Below, piece by piece: positions 1 to 10,832 of a DNA stretch of 64,000 nt. Under the pieces are notes generated by a model. The model was not told the DNA's origin. It made no database searches and worked only from the letters and a program-made list of their open reading frames with translations. The DNA lies in assembly GCF_000400935.1 (NCBI RefSeq), contig NC_021280.1, forward strand, positions 744,001 through 808,000, in the 5' to 3' direction. This DNA is from Spiroplasma chrysopicola DF-1. GTDB lineage: Bacteria > Bacillota_I > Bacilli_A > Mycoplasmatales > Mycoplasmataceae. The number at the start of each line of letters is the position of its first letter. The first letter of the stretch is position 1. The translations under genes and the position numbers were made by a program.

Positions 1-363
1 TGGTCGTCCTTCATAATGTTCTTTGATATATTTACTAGTTTTTTGGTCAATATTAAATGGGGGATTCATTATTATTAACACAGGGGCAATATTGTTTAAA
101 TCATTTTTTGTTAATTCCAAATAATTAATTAAATAATCAATTTCTCATTCCCCATTTGGTTCAATATCAACCCCAATTGTTTCTCACCCTTGTTCTTTTC
201 ATGGTTTTAATAATGATCCTGCTCCCACACAAGGATCAAAAATAACACCTGATTTAATTGCTGGTTTTAAGATTTTATATAAAAAATCAGAAACATGTTC
301 GGGGGTATAAATACTGGCCTTTTTTTCATTTGTGTAAAAATTGTTCCGGTCAACACGGTACAT
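1..363 (-). CDS. DNA N6-adenine methyltransferase, N-terminal part (gene runs off the window)
   Basis: Only the first 121 residues are inside the window; the 3' part is missing. Start ATG at 363 is chosen because GGAGGG lies just upstream. Two SAM-dependent methyltransferase motifs are visible in the expected order. DPCVGAGS at about residues 43-50 is a motif I (DPxxGxG) variant for SAM binding. MNPPF at about 98-102 is the motif IV (N/D)PP(F/Y) catalytic loop of amino-methyltransferases acting on adenine. It could be a restriction-modification or orphan methylase; the recognition domain is not seen. The upstream leader carries a run of 17 T on the coding strand (positions 419-403), about 40 nt before the start codon. 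Partner restriction genes, if any, lie outside the window. Confidence 0.8.
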
Positions 364-402
364 TTTTTCCCTCCTTCTTTTTTCAAAATATATTCTTATT
401 TT

Positions 403-432
403 AAAAAAAAAAAAAAAAAGCAAGGTTTTCAC
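403..432 (-). terminator. Probable terminator of the ABC operon with a 17-nt T tail; also the leader of the methylase
   Basis: On the minus strand an imperfect hairpin (GGT-GAAA-ACC core flanked by AAAG/CTTT) ends in an uninterrupted run of 17 T. It lies downstream of the permease stop at 453 and directly upstream of the methylase start at 363. The stem is weak, so the terminator role is tentative; the homopolymer itself is certain. Confidence 0.45.
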
Positions 433-452
433 CAAACTTTTTAAAATACTTT

Positions 453-1322
453 TTATAAGAAAAAATCTTTACGACAAATAATCCACTCTCCTAAGACATA
501 AAATCCAATTGTTGTAACCAACATTACTGGAATTTGCCATGCATAATCTATCGCTTTTGGACCACTAAGAATTTTTCCAGTGACAACACCAATAAATTCG
601 GGGGGTAATTCAACATCTCTTGGTGGTTTATCAAAATGAAATGGTGAATTAAGTAAGGATTGAATTGAAAAATATTTTAAATACTTTAATTGCTCAAATC
701 CTGGCAGAACTGAAAGAAGAGCAATACCTGAACAAATACTAAAAAAACCTAAAATCGCAACTGCAATAGAAATACCAGTTGTTGACTTATTAAAATAGAT
801 AATAATTACTCAATTAATAGATATTCAAAATAAAATTAAAATCATAAAAGCAAAATTAAATAATAATAGAGATCCAATATGATCAGACATTAAATCTTTT
901 GTTAAAATTCCTAAAAAAAGAAATTGAATAATTATAAAAGCAATCTGAATAACAAAAATTGAACTTAAAATTGTAAATAACTTCGAATTTAATATAGTAC
1001 GCCGTGACATTGGGGTTGTTAGCCAAGAACCAAAATATCCTTTCTCAACTTCCCTACTAAATAAACGGTGAATTAAGATTATACTTAGTGCTATATATAA
1101 AACAGACCCCGGGACTCCAAAATAAAAATATTCTAAAACTTGTGCTGCTCCACCCTTAGAACCCGTGCTTGATGAACCTCCTGTCTTTTCAATCATACTG
1201 TACGGTGCCAAATAACTGTAGAAAAAAGCTGGAATTAAAAAAGTAAATAATAGAATTGAAAAAATGATTAAAGGAGTTTTAATACTCTTTAATTGTGACT
1301 TAACAAATTTAAAATTAATCAT
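453..1322 (-). CDS. ABC-2 type transporter permease
   Basis: Membrane component of an ABC transporter, about 289 residues, with several hydrophobic segments: near the N-terminus (after MINFKFVKSQL), then LYIALSIILIH, an IFVIQIAFIIIQFLFLGIL stretch, a central FAFMILIL segment and a C-terminal one ending in CRKDFFL. The segment RSREVEKGYFGSWLTTPMSR-like between membrane helices resembles the coupling region of ABC-2 permeases. ATG 1322 is preferred to TTG 1325 because GGAGAG sits 8 nt upstream. The start overlaps the last 8 nt of the ATPase gene, so translation is probably coupled. An in-frame TGA is read as Trp. The substrate cannot be told. Confidence 0.8.
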
Positions 1323-2220
1323 CAAATAAGCTCTCCTCTTTATAATAACTCATAACAAATTCCTCCAAATTAAATGGTAACTCTTTAAAATAGTCAACTT
1401 TATAATCAGATACTATTTTTAAAAAGTCATTAACATTGTCATTATGAACGTTAATAATAACTACTTTTGTAACATTATTTTGCTCCAAAATATTTCATTC
1501 TGCTTTAATAAAATCAGTATAATTATCTGAAGATGCGAATTTAATTTCATATTTTTTTTCAAAATTATTTTTTACATCATCCATTAAAATTTCTGAAATT
1601 ATTTTACCTTTTTTAATTACTCCAACTTTATCGCAAAGATTATCAATTTCCCCAAAAATATGTGAGCTCATAAAAACAGCTGTTCCTTCATTCTTTACAT
1701 TTTGGATTAATCTATTAAATTTTTGTTGCATCAATGGATCAAGGCCAGTTGTTGGCTCATCTAACACTAGAATCTTTGGCTTATGCATCACAGCAGCAAT
1801 AATAGCAACTTTTTGTTTCATTCCTTTTGACATTTTTTTTATTTTTGTATCAGCATTTAATTCAAAATAGTGCACTAATTTTTGAACATAATGCCAATCA
1901 ATATTGCCACGAATTTCAGATAGTAATTTTAAATAAGCAATTCCAGTCATAGAATCTGGTAGAGTTACTTCTCCAGATAAATAACCTAAATTTTTCATAA
2001 TAATACTACTTTTTTCTCAAACATCATAACCCAAAATTTTGCCTGCCCCACTGTCTGACTTAATAAAACCAACCATTTGTCTAATTACTGTTGTTTTTCC
2101 TGCTCCATTTGGTCCAATAAAACCATATACTTCTCCCGCTTTTACGTCAATATTAATATCAAATGCCCCTGTACCAAAAGTAAATGTTTTTGTTAAATTT
2201 CTCAGTTCAATAACATTCAT
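1315..2220 (-). CDS. ABC transporter ATP-binding protein
   Basis: About 301 residues. Walker A GPNGAGKTT (about 36-44), signature-like MSKGMKQK, Walker B ILVLDEPTTGLD and the switch histidine in SSHIFGE are all visible, so the ATPase should be active. It energises the permease that overlaps its 3' end. AAGGAGG precedes ATG 2220. Two in-frame TGA codons (after ILGYDV and after DFIKAE) are read as Trp. The C-terminal 90 residues are a short regulatory extension typical of ABC-2 export ATPases. Export of a drug, peptide or lipid is possible; no substrate is indicated. Confidence 0.9.
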
Positions 2221-2597
2221 TTCTATTTTTTACCTCCTTAAATATTTAATTTTAAAATAACAATTTAAGATTAAATTGTTATTTTGTTTAATTAATTTAA
2301 TATATTTTATTTTTAATTAATTTATTCATAAATTGTAGTTGTAATTAATTTCTAAAATAATTAGTTATAACATGGTAATTTTGATACTGATAAAATTATA
2401 ATATAAGAATAAGCAAAATGCTAATAATTTATTTATTTAAAAATAATTTTTATAAAGCTTAAAAAATTTTATAAAATAAAATGGAAAATTAATTCTACCA
2501 TTAAATAATATTTTTAATTAGAATAATAAAAGTATTAATTTGCTAATTAATACTTTTATTATTTAAATATTATTGGTTTTATATTTTTAAAAATTAA
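2221..2597. other. AT-rich intergenic region between the ABC operon and the first secreted paralogue
   Basis: No gene is seen in these 377 nt. It holds a strong 19-bp hairpin (2522-2563) and otherwise low-complexity A/T sequence, which must also contain the promoter of the ABC operon starting at 2220. Confidence 0.6.
2522..2563 (-). terminator. 19-bp near-perfect hairpin terminator
   Basis: Left arm 2522-2540 and right arm 2545-2563 are complementary with a TGCT loop. It follows the stop of the secreted protein at 2598 on the minus strand. The stem is nearly all A/T and a T-rich stretch follows. Confidence 0.7.
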
Positions 2598-3710
2598 TTA
2601 GAAAAAATTAAGTTCAGAAATTTTTATTTGAGATTCCACTCTTGCTCATTGGGCATTTCACGCTGTTGCATAAGCTCAAGTATTCACAGTTAATTTAATC
2701 TCTAATTTATATTCAGAAACTCATCTTGTATATAATTGCGCTCAACTTTTCATTTGATTAACATTATGATGTCCACGATTAAATAATAAGACATTATCAT
2801 TTGAAAATAATGATAAATCTTTGTAATCAATTTTTCTTGCTTTACTACTATCAAATTCTTCTGTGCCATCATGGTTATTTCAATTATAACCTGTTACTTT
2901 ATAACTCATTTTTGAATATTTTTTCAAAAAAACATCGCGACCCAGGGAAATATCTACATTTAAAACTTTACTATCACTATCTTCTCGTACTGAATTATAT
3001 GCATCTGATCTAACAACTTTACTTTCTAATTCACCTAATCCTTTGAAAATATTTTTATAAGTAATCGCTACATTACCTTTATAATTAGATTCTTCAGTAG
3101 CACTTGCTATTGCATAAGAATAATTAATTTCTGTAATTTTAAAATCTTGGCGTTTAACTCCATATTTAGTATTTTCTTTAATAATTTCATCAATAATAAG
3201 AGTTTCAGATATAGTTATTAAATTATCAAAACTTGTTTTTTGAATAACTGTATTCAAATCTTTTTTTTCTATTAGGGAATGATTACTTAAAATTAAATTA
3301 TCAATTGTTAAATAATTTTCAAATGCATAATCTGAACCAATATATAATAATGTCATCGATGTGTCTGTTACAACTTGTTCAATTACTGGTAATTCTGGTA
3401 AATCAATGATTCAATTATCAAAATTACGAGTAACACTAGCAATAATGACTTTTAGTTCAGCGTCATTGTCTTTATTATAAGGTAATAATCCCATTAAAAT
3501 AGTTCTTGTTACTAGTTCTTCATCATCTAATTTATCCTTAATTTTAAATAAATTAATATCTCCTGTTTTTAACTCAATAGCTGATAAATCAATTGTTGAA
3601 GCTCGTGAAGATAATTTTTGCTCTTCAACATTAAAGTCTTTTGATAAAATTGCGCTAGTACTACTTGTTGCTAAAGTAAGCACACTAAAAATATTTAATA
3701 AGTGTTTCAT
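2598..3710 (-). CDS. Secreted protein of unknown function, paralogue 1 of a three-member family
   Basis: About 370 residues. An N-terminal signal (MKHLLNIFSVLTLATSSTSA) has no lipobox cysteine, so the product is probably released or held by a signal anchor rather than lipidated. Regions shared with the paralogues at 3903-5018 and 9624-10751 are an N-terminal (T)IDL...INL(F/Y)KIKDK segment, a WIIDLPELP linker, a central module with DFKITEI and SNYKG, FLKKYSKMSYKVTGY, and a C-terminus rich in W/A ending ISELNFF immediately before the stop. ATG 3710 is chosen because all three copies start MKHLLNIFS. Trp is encoded by TGA at many sites. I do not recognise a known enzyme or toxin. The central module resembles the beta-rich repeat of the spiralin-like gene in this window. 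Confidence 0.75.
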
Positions 3711-3787
3711 TTTTTTACATCTCACTTTCTTAAATTATTATTGGAATTCATTTGGAAATACATATAGTTATATTTGATACTATCTTT

Positions 3788-3815
3788 ATTATAGAATTAT
3801 AAAAATAAAAAGCAA
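3788..3815 (-). promoter_or_regulatory. Promoter of secreted paralogue 1
   Basis: On the minus strand TTGCTT (3815-3810) and TATAAT (3793-3788) are separated by 16 nt. The same pair precedes the two paralogues. Confidence 0.65.
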
Positions 3816-3902
3816 TATTTTTTTATTTAATCTTTATTTTGTCAATATATAGTATAAGCAAATTTTAAGTAATATTTTTAATTAAATTAATAAAAGTATA
3901 TA

Positions 3903-5018
3903 TTAGAAAAAATTAATTTCTGATATTGTTACTTGGGCTTCAGACTTAGCTCAATAGGCATTTCATGCAGTTGCATAAGCTTTAACTTGAACAAATAACT
4001 TGATTTCTAACTCATAATTAGAAACTCATCTTGTTTCTAATTTCGCTAAACTTATCATTCAATTAACATTATGATATTCACGATTAAATAATAAAATATT
4101 GTCATTTGAATTTAAAGATAAATCTTTGTAATTAACATTTTCACCATTAGAACTATTTAAATTTCAAGTACCACCATTATTATCTCAATTATACCCAGTT
4201 ACTGAATATGACATTTTTGAATATTTTTTTAAAAAAGTGTCTTTACCAAGGCTAATATCTAGATTTAAATACTGATAATCTTCATCTCATTGTATTGAAT
4301 TATAAGCATCTGCCCGAGCAACTTTACTTACCATATTTTTAATTTCCTTAAAAATATAACGGTAAAAAACTATCGTAGTTCCTGTATAATTAGAATTTTT
4401 TCTTGCAATTAAAGTAGCTGAACCATATGAAAAATCTGTAATTTCAAAATCTGCAATAGTAATATCATATTCAGCATTAACTTCTATTACTTTGTCAGTA
4501 ATTCCATATATTGTTAAATCAGAAATATCACCAAGATTTTTGTTTTTAATTGCTTGATCCAAATCATGTTTTGATTCTGATGAAACATTTTTTAAAACTA
4601 AATTATTGATTGTTAAAAAGTTTTTAAACTGATAATCATTCCCAATATATAACATTAATAATGTTCCTTCAGTAATCATGCCTGTATTCATTGGTAATTG
4701 TGGTAAATCAATAATTCAATTATTAATATTTTGATTTACATTTGCTATAACTTTTTGCAATTCATATGTATTCCCCGTATTTACAGGCAATAGACTCATT
4801 AAAATTGTTTTTACAACTAACTGTTGATCTTCTAATTTATCTTTGATTTTATATAAATTAATTTCTCCTCCCATTAAGTTTAAGTTTTCTAAATCAATTG
4901 TATCTTCTTGTTGTAAAATAGTATTACTTTCTTTATAAGTATAATCTTTTACTAATGTTGTACTAATACTAGTTGTTGACAAAATAAACACACTAAAAAT
5001 ATTTAATAAGTGTTTCAT
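3903..5018 (-). CDS. Secreted protein of unknown function, paralogue 2
   Basis: About 371 residues, tandem neighbour of paralogue 1 with the same architecture: signal peptide starting MKHLLNIFSVFILSTT, TIDLENLNL, GGEINLYKIKDKL, a WIIDLPQLP linker, a central module (DFEITDF, NSNYTG), FLKKYSKMSYSVTGYNW, and a C-terminus with AYATAWNAYWA ending ISEINFF at the stop. ATG 5018 has GAGAT upstream as in paralogue 1. It has its own TTGCTT/TATAAT promoter, so the copies are separate transcription units. The function is unknown. The tandem arrangement and divergence suggest a surface-exposed family expanding by duplication. Confidence 0.75.
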
Positions 5019-5094
5019 ATTTTATATCTCGCTTTCTTAAGTTTTTATTTTAATTCATTTGGAAAAACATGCGGTTATGGTTAATAATATTAAT

Positions 5095-5122
5095 ATTATA
5101 GAATACTTAAAATAAAAAGCAA
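5095..5122 (-). promoter_or_regulatory. Promoter of secreted paralogue 2
   Basis: TTGCTT (5122-5117) and TATAAT (5100-5095) on the minus strand, 16-nt spacer. Nothing else is recognisable in the remaining intergenic sequence up to 5320. Confidence 0.65.
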
Positions 5123-5320
5123 TTGTTTTGAAGTTATTTAACTAAATTATTTATTGAATTTATTATACTTGAATTTTTGTTATCTTTTTTTGTGAAGTTA
5201 ATTTTTCTCGTTTGTTCTTATAAACTAAAAGCAGAAGTATACAATAAAATAAAAAATAATTGTTTTTGTACCTTTATATAAATTCTATAGTAATTAAACT
5301 TAATTTAATTATAAATTTAA

Positions 5321-5890
5321 TTATAATAAAAAATAAGAAAAATGAATATTTGTTAATAAATTATTTTGTTTAGAAGGTAAATATTGATTTGATATTTCTG
5401 TTAATTTCATTAATTGTTTAACTCCACAAATTGAATATCGAAGATTAATTTTATAAATAGGTTCCGCAAGATTAATTACTTTTAATGACGCCGAAATAAA
5501 CTCAACATTATCGGCATTTACTAAATCCAAAATACTTATAGCAGCTTCCATATCAAATTGCCCTAATCCTACAAGTTCTTTATTATCGCTAATAAAAGCA
5601 AACTCTGGTAAATTATAGCCACTAATAATTTTACCTGTTTCAAAATGAATTTTCTGTAAATCATTAAATAACGTTAGTAAATTTGATAAATCAACTTCTT
5701 CAATATATCCTGGTCAGACATCAAACCGATTATAATCACATGATATAATACTATATGCATTTAATTGACTATCTCAATTCAAATTTATATTAGATAATTG
5801 ACTTTTAGTATTTTCTAGGTGTTCAACAAAAAAAGCCCCACTCAAATTTGAAAGCCCTAATATCGCTAGCATTGTAATTAACTTTTTCAT
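5321..5890 (-). CDS. Small exported protein of unknown function
   Basis: About 189 residues. N-terminus MKKLITMLAILGLSNLSGAF is a signal peptide like those of Spiroplasma lipoproteins, but no cysteine follows, so lipidation is not expected. ATG 5890 has AGGAGG upstream. Two in-frame TGA (Trp) occur near NLNW and DVW. The body is mixed alpha/beta with no motif I recognise; it ends in a hydrophobic HFSYFLL tail. It shows no clear similarity to the flanking paralogue family. It probably forms part of the same accessory surface block. Confidence 0.6.
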
Positions 5891-6307
5891 ATTACCTCCT
5901 AATAGATTATTCCCACCCAAAACCCTACCTATTTTAATAAGTATTATTTCTGTATAAATTAATTTTTATTATCTAAGATGTAAATAATTTAGTTACATTA
6001 CTATCTTAATTTTACACTTAAACCTAGTTTTTTAAAACTTAGCTATTTATTTTAGTTTGAATAGGATAAAGTTTTTAACAATGTAATCTGGTTTTTTTGA
6101 TTTTTTTAATCTTTTAATTACCCCGTTAGTATAGTAACTCAACTTTTTATTTGTAATATTTTCTTTAGAGCCCTTATTATTTGTTATTTTCCATTAAATA
6201 AAAACTAATTTTGCTTGCCTTATTCTTGTCTGAAAATACGATTTTTGTTGCTTTTAATAAAAAAATAATGATACTATTAAACGGAAAGAAAAAAAGGAGA
6301 ACATTGA
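5891..6307. other. Intergenic region between divergent genes
   Basis: These 417 nt separate divergently transcribed genes at 5890 (minus) and 6308 (plus). No open frame with a ribosome binding site was seen. A plausible plus-strand promoter lies at 6248-6277. Confidence 0.5.
6248..6277 (+). promoter_or_regulatory. Putative promoter of the YwaF-like gene
   Basis: TTGCTT (6248-6253) and TACTAT (6272-6277) with an 18-nt spacer, 30 nt before the start codon region of the gene at 6308. Confidence 0.4.
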
Positions 6308-7102
6308 ATGGAAACAGCAGCATATATTTTCGCTATTTTTGGATTATTTTTGTTACCTCTGACATTATATATTTTCCCTAATTTTTATTTAAAAATCAGG
6401 GAAAATAAGAAATATGATCTGAGCTTTCGCTATTTTCTATTTTTTTTAGTATTGATTACTGAAATTTGATTTTATTTAAATCATTTATATCTTGATGATA
6501 AACAACATGCCTGACAACATTGACAAAATTATTTTTGATTAGAGTTTTGTAATTTCTCGGCAGTTACAATCATGATCTTATTGATTAAACCAAATAAGTT
6601 ATTTATGGATTGTACTTTGCCATTAGGATTAATTGGCCCTTGTGCAACAGTATTTTTTCCAGCAAACTTAAGTAATATGAGTTTTACAAATTATTGATAC
6701 TGACAAGATATGTTTGGGCATATTACAATTTTCTTTTCTTATTTATTCTTATATACTTACGGTTATACTAAAACCCGCTTTGATAAAACATTTATCCAAA
6801 GAAGTATTGTTTATACGACAATTATCGGTCTTGGAATTGAAGTGTACAACTTAGGATTTGGAACTTCTTTTGGTTATAAAGCGGTAGCTGAAATATTTAT
6901 CGGGCAACAAAAAGAGATTTATTATTTCTTATTTGTTATTTCATGAATATGGCCACTGTTATTTACAATATACTATTTAATAGTTTGGTATTTTAAACCA
7001 ATTTATTCATTAGAATTAAAACAAAAAATTAATGATAGTTGATTTGAAAAAATCAGCAAAAAAATCGTTAGACAATCAAGAAAAATAAAACAAAAACAAT
7101 AA
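6308..7102 (+). CDS. YwaF/TIGR02206-like integral membrane protein
   Basis: About 264 residues with seven or so hydrophobic segments and short loops, a Lys/Arg-rich C-terminus and Trp codons mostly TGA. Length, the HWQNYFWLEFCNFSA-type second segment and the GHITIFFSYLFLY segment match my recollection of the YwaF family of conserved membrane proteins in Firmicutes, whose role is unknown. AAGGAG precedes ATG 6308 by a normal distance. It is the only plus-strand gene in the first 10 kb and stands alone between a promoter and a terminator. Confidence 0.6.
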
Positions 7103-7150
7103 AAAGGTATTTAAAAGCAAGCAATTAGCCTATTTTTAAATACCTTTTTA
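7100..7150. terminator. Bidirectional hairpin terminator
   Basis: Complementary arms about 7101-7115 (AAAAAGGTATTTAAA) and 7135-7149, between convergent genes ending at 7102 (plus) and 7165 (minus). Confidence 0.75.
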
Positions 7151-7164
7151 ATAAACATTAATAA

Positions 7165-7896
7165 TTAATTACTTGTAAATACTGACAAATTAATTTTTTC
7201 GCTACTACTTATTGTTACATCTTGATAGATTTTTCGAATATCAGTAGTTTTATTAATAACGTCCTCAAAAACCTTCTCCCCTTTTTCAATAATAACAAGA
7301 CGATTAATAATTTGGGCCAGCTCATCAATTAAATGGGTAGTAATAATAATAGCCATTCCTTGTTCAGCCAAACTTTTAAGCAAATCTAAAAATTGTACTC
7401 TTGTTTTAACATCAAGATTGGCAGTTGGTTCATCAAGAAATAGGACTTTTGGCTTAGTAATTAAAGCATTAGCTAATAAAGCTCTTTTCTGCATCCCGGC
7501 TGAAAGATTTTTAAAAGTTTTATTCTTGTATTCTAAAAGATTAACAGCCTGTAGGGCTTTTAAAACAATTTCCTTAATTTCTTTATTTTTTATTCCCGAT
7601 AAACTAGCTGTATAATACATAAAATCATAAATTGAAATTCCACTCGGATAAATACTTTGATCTGGAAATAAAGAAAACTTCCGTAAATCTTTTATTTGCA
7701 TGTTTTCTCCATCCAAATAAATTTCTCCTGTATCTTTTTCATATTCCCGGAAAATGCATTTAATGAAAGTTGATTTTCCTGCCCCATTATCTCCAATTAG
7801 TCCAACAATATCACCACTGTTAAATTCCATTGAAAGTTCGTTAATTCCAGCTCCATTTTTGAAAAGTTTACTATAATTTTTTATTTCAAATTTCAT
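7165..7896 (-). CDS. ABC transporter ATP-binding protein, coupled to a secreted paralogue and permease
   Basis: 243 residues, complete. Walker A GDNGAGKST (about 36-44), signature-like LSAGMQKR, Walker B VLFLDEPTANLD and the switch His in TTHLIDE are present. It lies 15 nt downstream of the permease at 7912-9624; GAAAGGG upstream of ATG 7896 serves as ribosome binding site and overlaps the end of the permease gene region. It is the last gene of the operon secreted paralogue 3 - permease - ATPase. It should power the permease; the operon context suggests a link to the secreted protein. Confidence 0.9.
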   Translation of the reverse strand: MKFEIKNYSKLFKNGAGINELSMEFNSGDIVGLIGDNGAGKSTFIKCIFREYEKDTGEIYLDGENMQIKDLRKFSLFPDQSIYPSGISIYDFMYYTASLSGIKNKEIKEIVLKALQAVNLLEYKNKTFKNLSAGMQKRALLANALITKPKVLFLDEPTANLDVKTRVQFLDLLKSLAEQGMAIIITTHLIDELAQIINRLVIIEKGEKVFEDVINKTTDIRKIYQDVTISSSEKINLSVFTSN

Positions 7897-7911
7897 AAAA
7901 TTAAACCCTTT

Positions 7912-9624
7912 CTATATTTTTGTTTTTCGTAAAAATATCCCATAGCCAGCCCCCATTAAGGCAATGCCCGTAATTGACCAGATAAGATAAATAATTGCAA
8001 TGTTAAATGGCCGTTCTGTGTCTTGATATCCAGTTATTTTATAGATAATATTTTCTCCTTGAGAATCAACGGGAACAAAATTAAATTTAACTGTTCGAAA
8101 ACCAGGAAGCATAAAGTCATAATTATGAATTTTATTATCAGCTAAATAATCATTATTAGCAGTATATAATGATGTTAAGATTAAATTTGTAAACGGATTT
8201 AACATAAATTTAAGTTTAAAATTATATTTTTTTAAATCCTCAATTGTTTGTAAATTAATATCAACAGTTGACTGTCAAATTGGCTTTTGCTTTACATTAA
8301 ATAACTGACTTAACATATAAATCATCATTTTTGTTCCCAAATTATGTTTTGTACTAAAACTTATTTTTTCTTGTGAAAGAGCTAGTCAGTATAATCCTTT
8401 ATCATTAGGATTAGTTTTTTCCCTTGTATCTTTAATTGTAAAATAATTTGAATAATAACTGTTTAATAAATTTGTTATTTCTAATAATTCATTTTTATTA
8501 ACACCATCTAATTGGACGTGTGGTAAATTTGCAAGCGCGTCTCCCAATTGACCAGGACTATTATAATTACTAATATTTTTACCATTAAACCAACTTTTAC
8601 TAAAATCACCTTGATTTTTAATACTATTATTTACTGCTGCAAAAAATTGATAAGAAAAAGTATTTTTAAAATCTTCTGTTAACTCTGTCACATACTTATA
8701 TGTTTTATCTTGCGTTTCAGTAAAAACATTATTATTAACAATATTTTCAAGATCTAAAAAGACTCCTTGGTCATATGCCATTTGAAAATCTATTTTATCA
8801 AAATATGCTATGCAATCCTGCTTAGTCTCTTGATTAGCATCACAGTTATTACTGATTAATTTAAGTGGTTTAATGCTGTTAGTTTTAAAATCTTTATATA
8901 AATTATCTAAAACTCCATTTGGATATTTTTCTTGAATTTGTTCTAAATCATACATATGAGTATAATCAACATATTGAAGGTTAAAAGAACGATAACTTGA
9001 TGGACTATCAGCAAAAATTGTAAACTGAATCATTCCTAAAAAAGGGAAAATCATGAAAATAACTGTTAAAGCCCCAGCGAAACTAGAAGATAATTTAATA
9101 TTTTTTGTTGCAACTAATATTAAAACAATCCCAGAAAATACTAAGTCAAAAATAATTTGAGTAAATAATCCTGGTAAAACTTTACTAAAAAAGAACCCTG
9201 ATTCACTCTTGGTAAATATTCCGACAAAAAATAGAAATAATAAAACACTAAATAAAAATCAAAATAAGATAATAATTTTATTAGCAAATAGTCTCGTAAA
9301 AAAGTAATTATTTTTTGAAACTCCCATTCGTTTTTCTAAACTATAAATCCCATTTTCTTGGTCTTTAATATAAATCTGAATCAAAGAATAAATGTTAAAA
9401 ATCGCGATAAAACAAATTCCAGTGGCATTTGTAAAAATTATTAATAATACTAAGCTATTATCAGAAAAAGTTACTAATTTAGCCGATAATGATCACAAAA
9501 TAATAATATTAATAGCACACATAATTGCAAAAATAATTCAGAATGATTTTGACTTAATTCATCTTGTTAATAGAAAGCGTAAAATTTTAAAAGTTAAAAT
9601 TTCTTGGAATACTTGTTTTTTCAT
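7912..9624 (-). CDS. ABC-2 type permease with a large extracytoplasmic domain
   Basis: About 570 residues. The N-terminal third has several membrane segments (after LLTRWIKSKSFW; LLIIFTNATGICFIAIF; IILFWFLFSVLLFLFFVGIF; IIFDLVFSGIVLILVAT; LTVIFMIFPFLGMI). A soluble insert of about 300 residues follows, and a final helix (IAIIYLIWSITGIALMGAGY) ends RKTKI. This layout (membrane - big outer domain - last helix) resembles ABC exporters that handle surface substrates. The ATG at 9624 overlaps the TAA of the upstream secreted gene (TAATG), and there is no other ribosome binding site, so translation is probably coupled. Confidence 0.75.
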
Positions 9625-10751
9625 TAAAAGAATTTAATTTCTGAAATTATTGTTTGTGCTTCTACACGTGATCAATATGCATTTCATGCTGTGGCCCATG
9701 CTTCTGTGTGTACTACTAATTGAATCTGGATTTGCTTCTCGGAAATTCAACGAACTGAAATTTCTCCATGAGCTTTATTTCAGTTCGTTGAGCTATAGTC
9801 TCTAGTAAATATAACATTATTATCTGAATTGGATCTTAAATTTAATTCTTTATATGTAACATTTTCACCTGTAATACTATTAAGTTCTCTTCTTCCACCT
9901 TCTTCACCACGACCATTATTATCAGTATATCCTGTTATTACATATGACATAGTTGAATATTTTTTTAGGAAGGCTTCTTTCCCCAAAGCAACATCAACGT
10001 CTAATGTTTTAACTTCTGTATCCTCAGCATGTGAATTATATACATTAGATTTTACAACTCTACTTTCCATGTGACCAACTTGTTCATACACATCATTATA
10101 AGTAATCGTTACATTTCCTTTATAATTTGACGTTTCTGTGGCCGAAATAATTGCATAATCATATCAAATTTCCGAAATTTCAAAGTCCTCTCTTTTAACC
10201 CCATATTTGCTGTTTGCTTTAAGAATTTCATCAGTTAAACTTGTTTCTGATAAAACTTTAAGATCATTAAATATATTTTCTTTAATTACATTATTTAAAT
10301 CTTGTTTTTCATTTAAAGAATAATTCGTTAAAATTAAGTCATTAATTGTTAAATAATTCTCAAATTCATAGTCACTTCCAACATATAATAATGTCATTGA
10401 TACATTATTTATCACATGCTCTAATTCTGGTAATTCTGGTAAATCAACTATCCAATTATCAAAATTTTTTGTTGAATTTGCAATCACTTTTTTTAATTCA
10501 GCATCGTTACCTTTATTAAGAGGTAATAAACCCATTAAAATTGTTTTTGTTACTATTGCTTCATCATCAAATTTATCCTTGATTTTATACAAATTAATTT
10601 CTCCTCCATTTAAATCAACATTTTCTAAATCAATTGTTGAAGATAGATTTAGTAATGTATTTTCGCTAAAATTATAGTCCTTTATTAGTGTTGCACTAGC
10701 AGTTGAAGTTACTAAAGCAACAACACTAAAAATGTTTAATAAATGTTTCAT
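9624..10751 (-). CDS. Secreted protein of unknown function, paralogue 3, first gene of an ABC operon
   Basis: About 375 residues with the same plan as the two copies at 2598-5018: signal MKHLLNIFSVVALVTSTASA, STIDLENVDL, GGEINLYKIKDKF, a WIVDLPELP linker, a central module (DFEISEIWYDYA, SNYKGN), FLKKYSTMSYVITGY and the W/A-rich C-terminus ending ISEIKFF directly at the stop. Its TAA shares bases with the ATG of the ABC permease. That overlap ties expression of the secreted protein to the transporter. It is the upstream and therefore probably most highly translated gene. It could be a substrate of the transporter, a substrate-binding partner, or simply a co-regulated neighbour; the sequence does not decide. 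Confidence 0.75.
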
Positions 10752-10832
10752 ATTTTTTTATCCTACTTTCTTAATTTATAATTAATATTTTGATATATTT
10801 TTAATACAAGAGTTTGGTTAATACATAAAATA

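Noticed and set aside
2039-2260. Plus-strand frame opposite the ABC ATPase
   Set aside because: It is the complement of a conserved Walker-A coding region and has no ribosome binding site; the same applies to many opposite-strand frames in this AT-rich DNA.
2598-5018. The secreted paralogues as ETX/MTX2-type pore-forming toxins
   Set aside because: Size and secretion would allow it, but no toxin motif is visible and the modules look more like spiralin repeats.
2598-10751. Lipoprotein anchoring of the secreted trio
   Set aside because: The signal peptides carry no cysteine near the cleavage region in any of the three copies.
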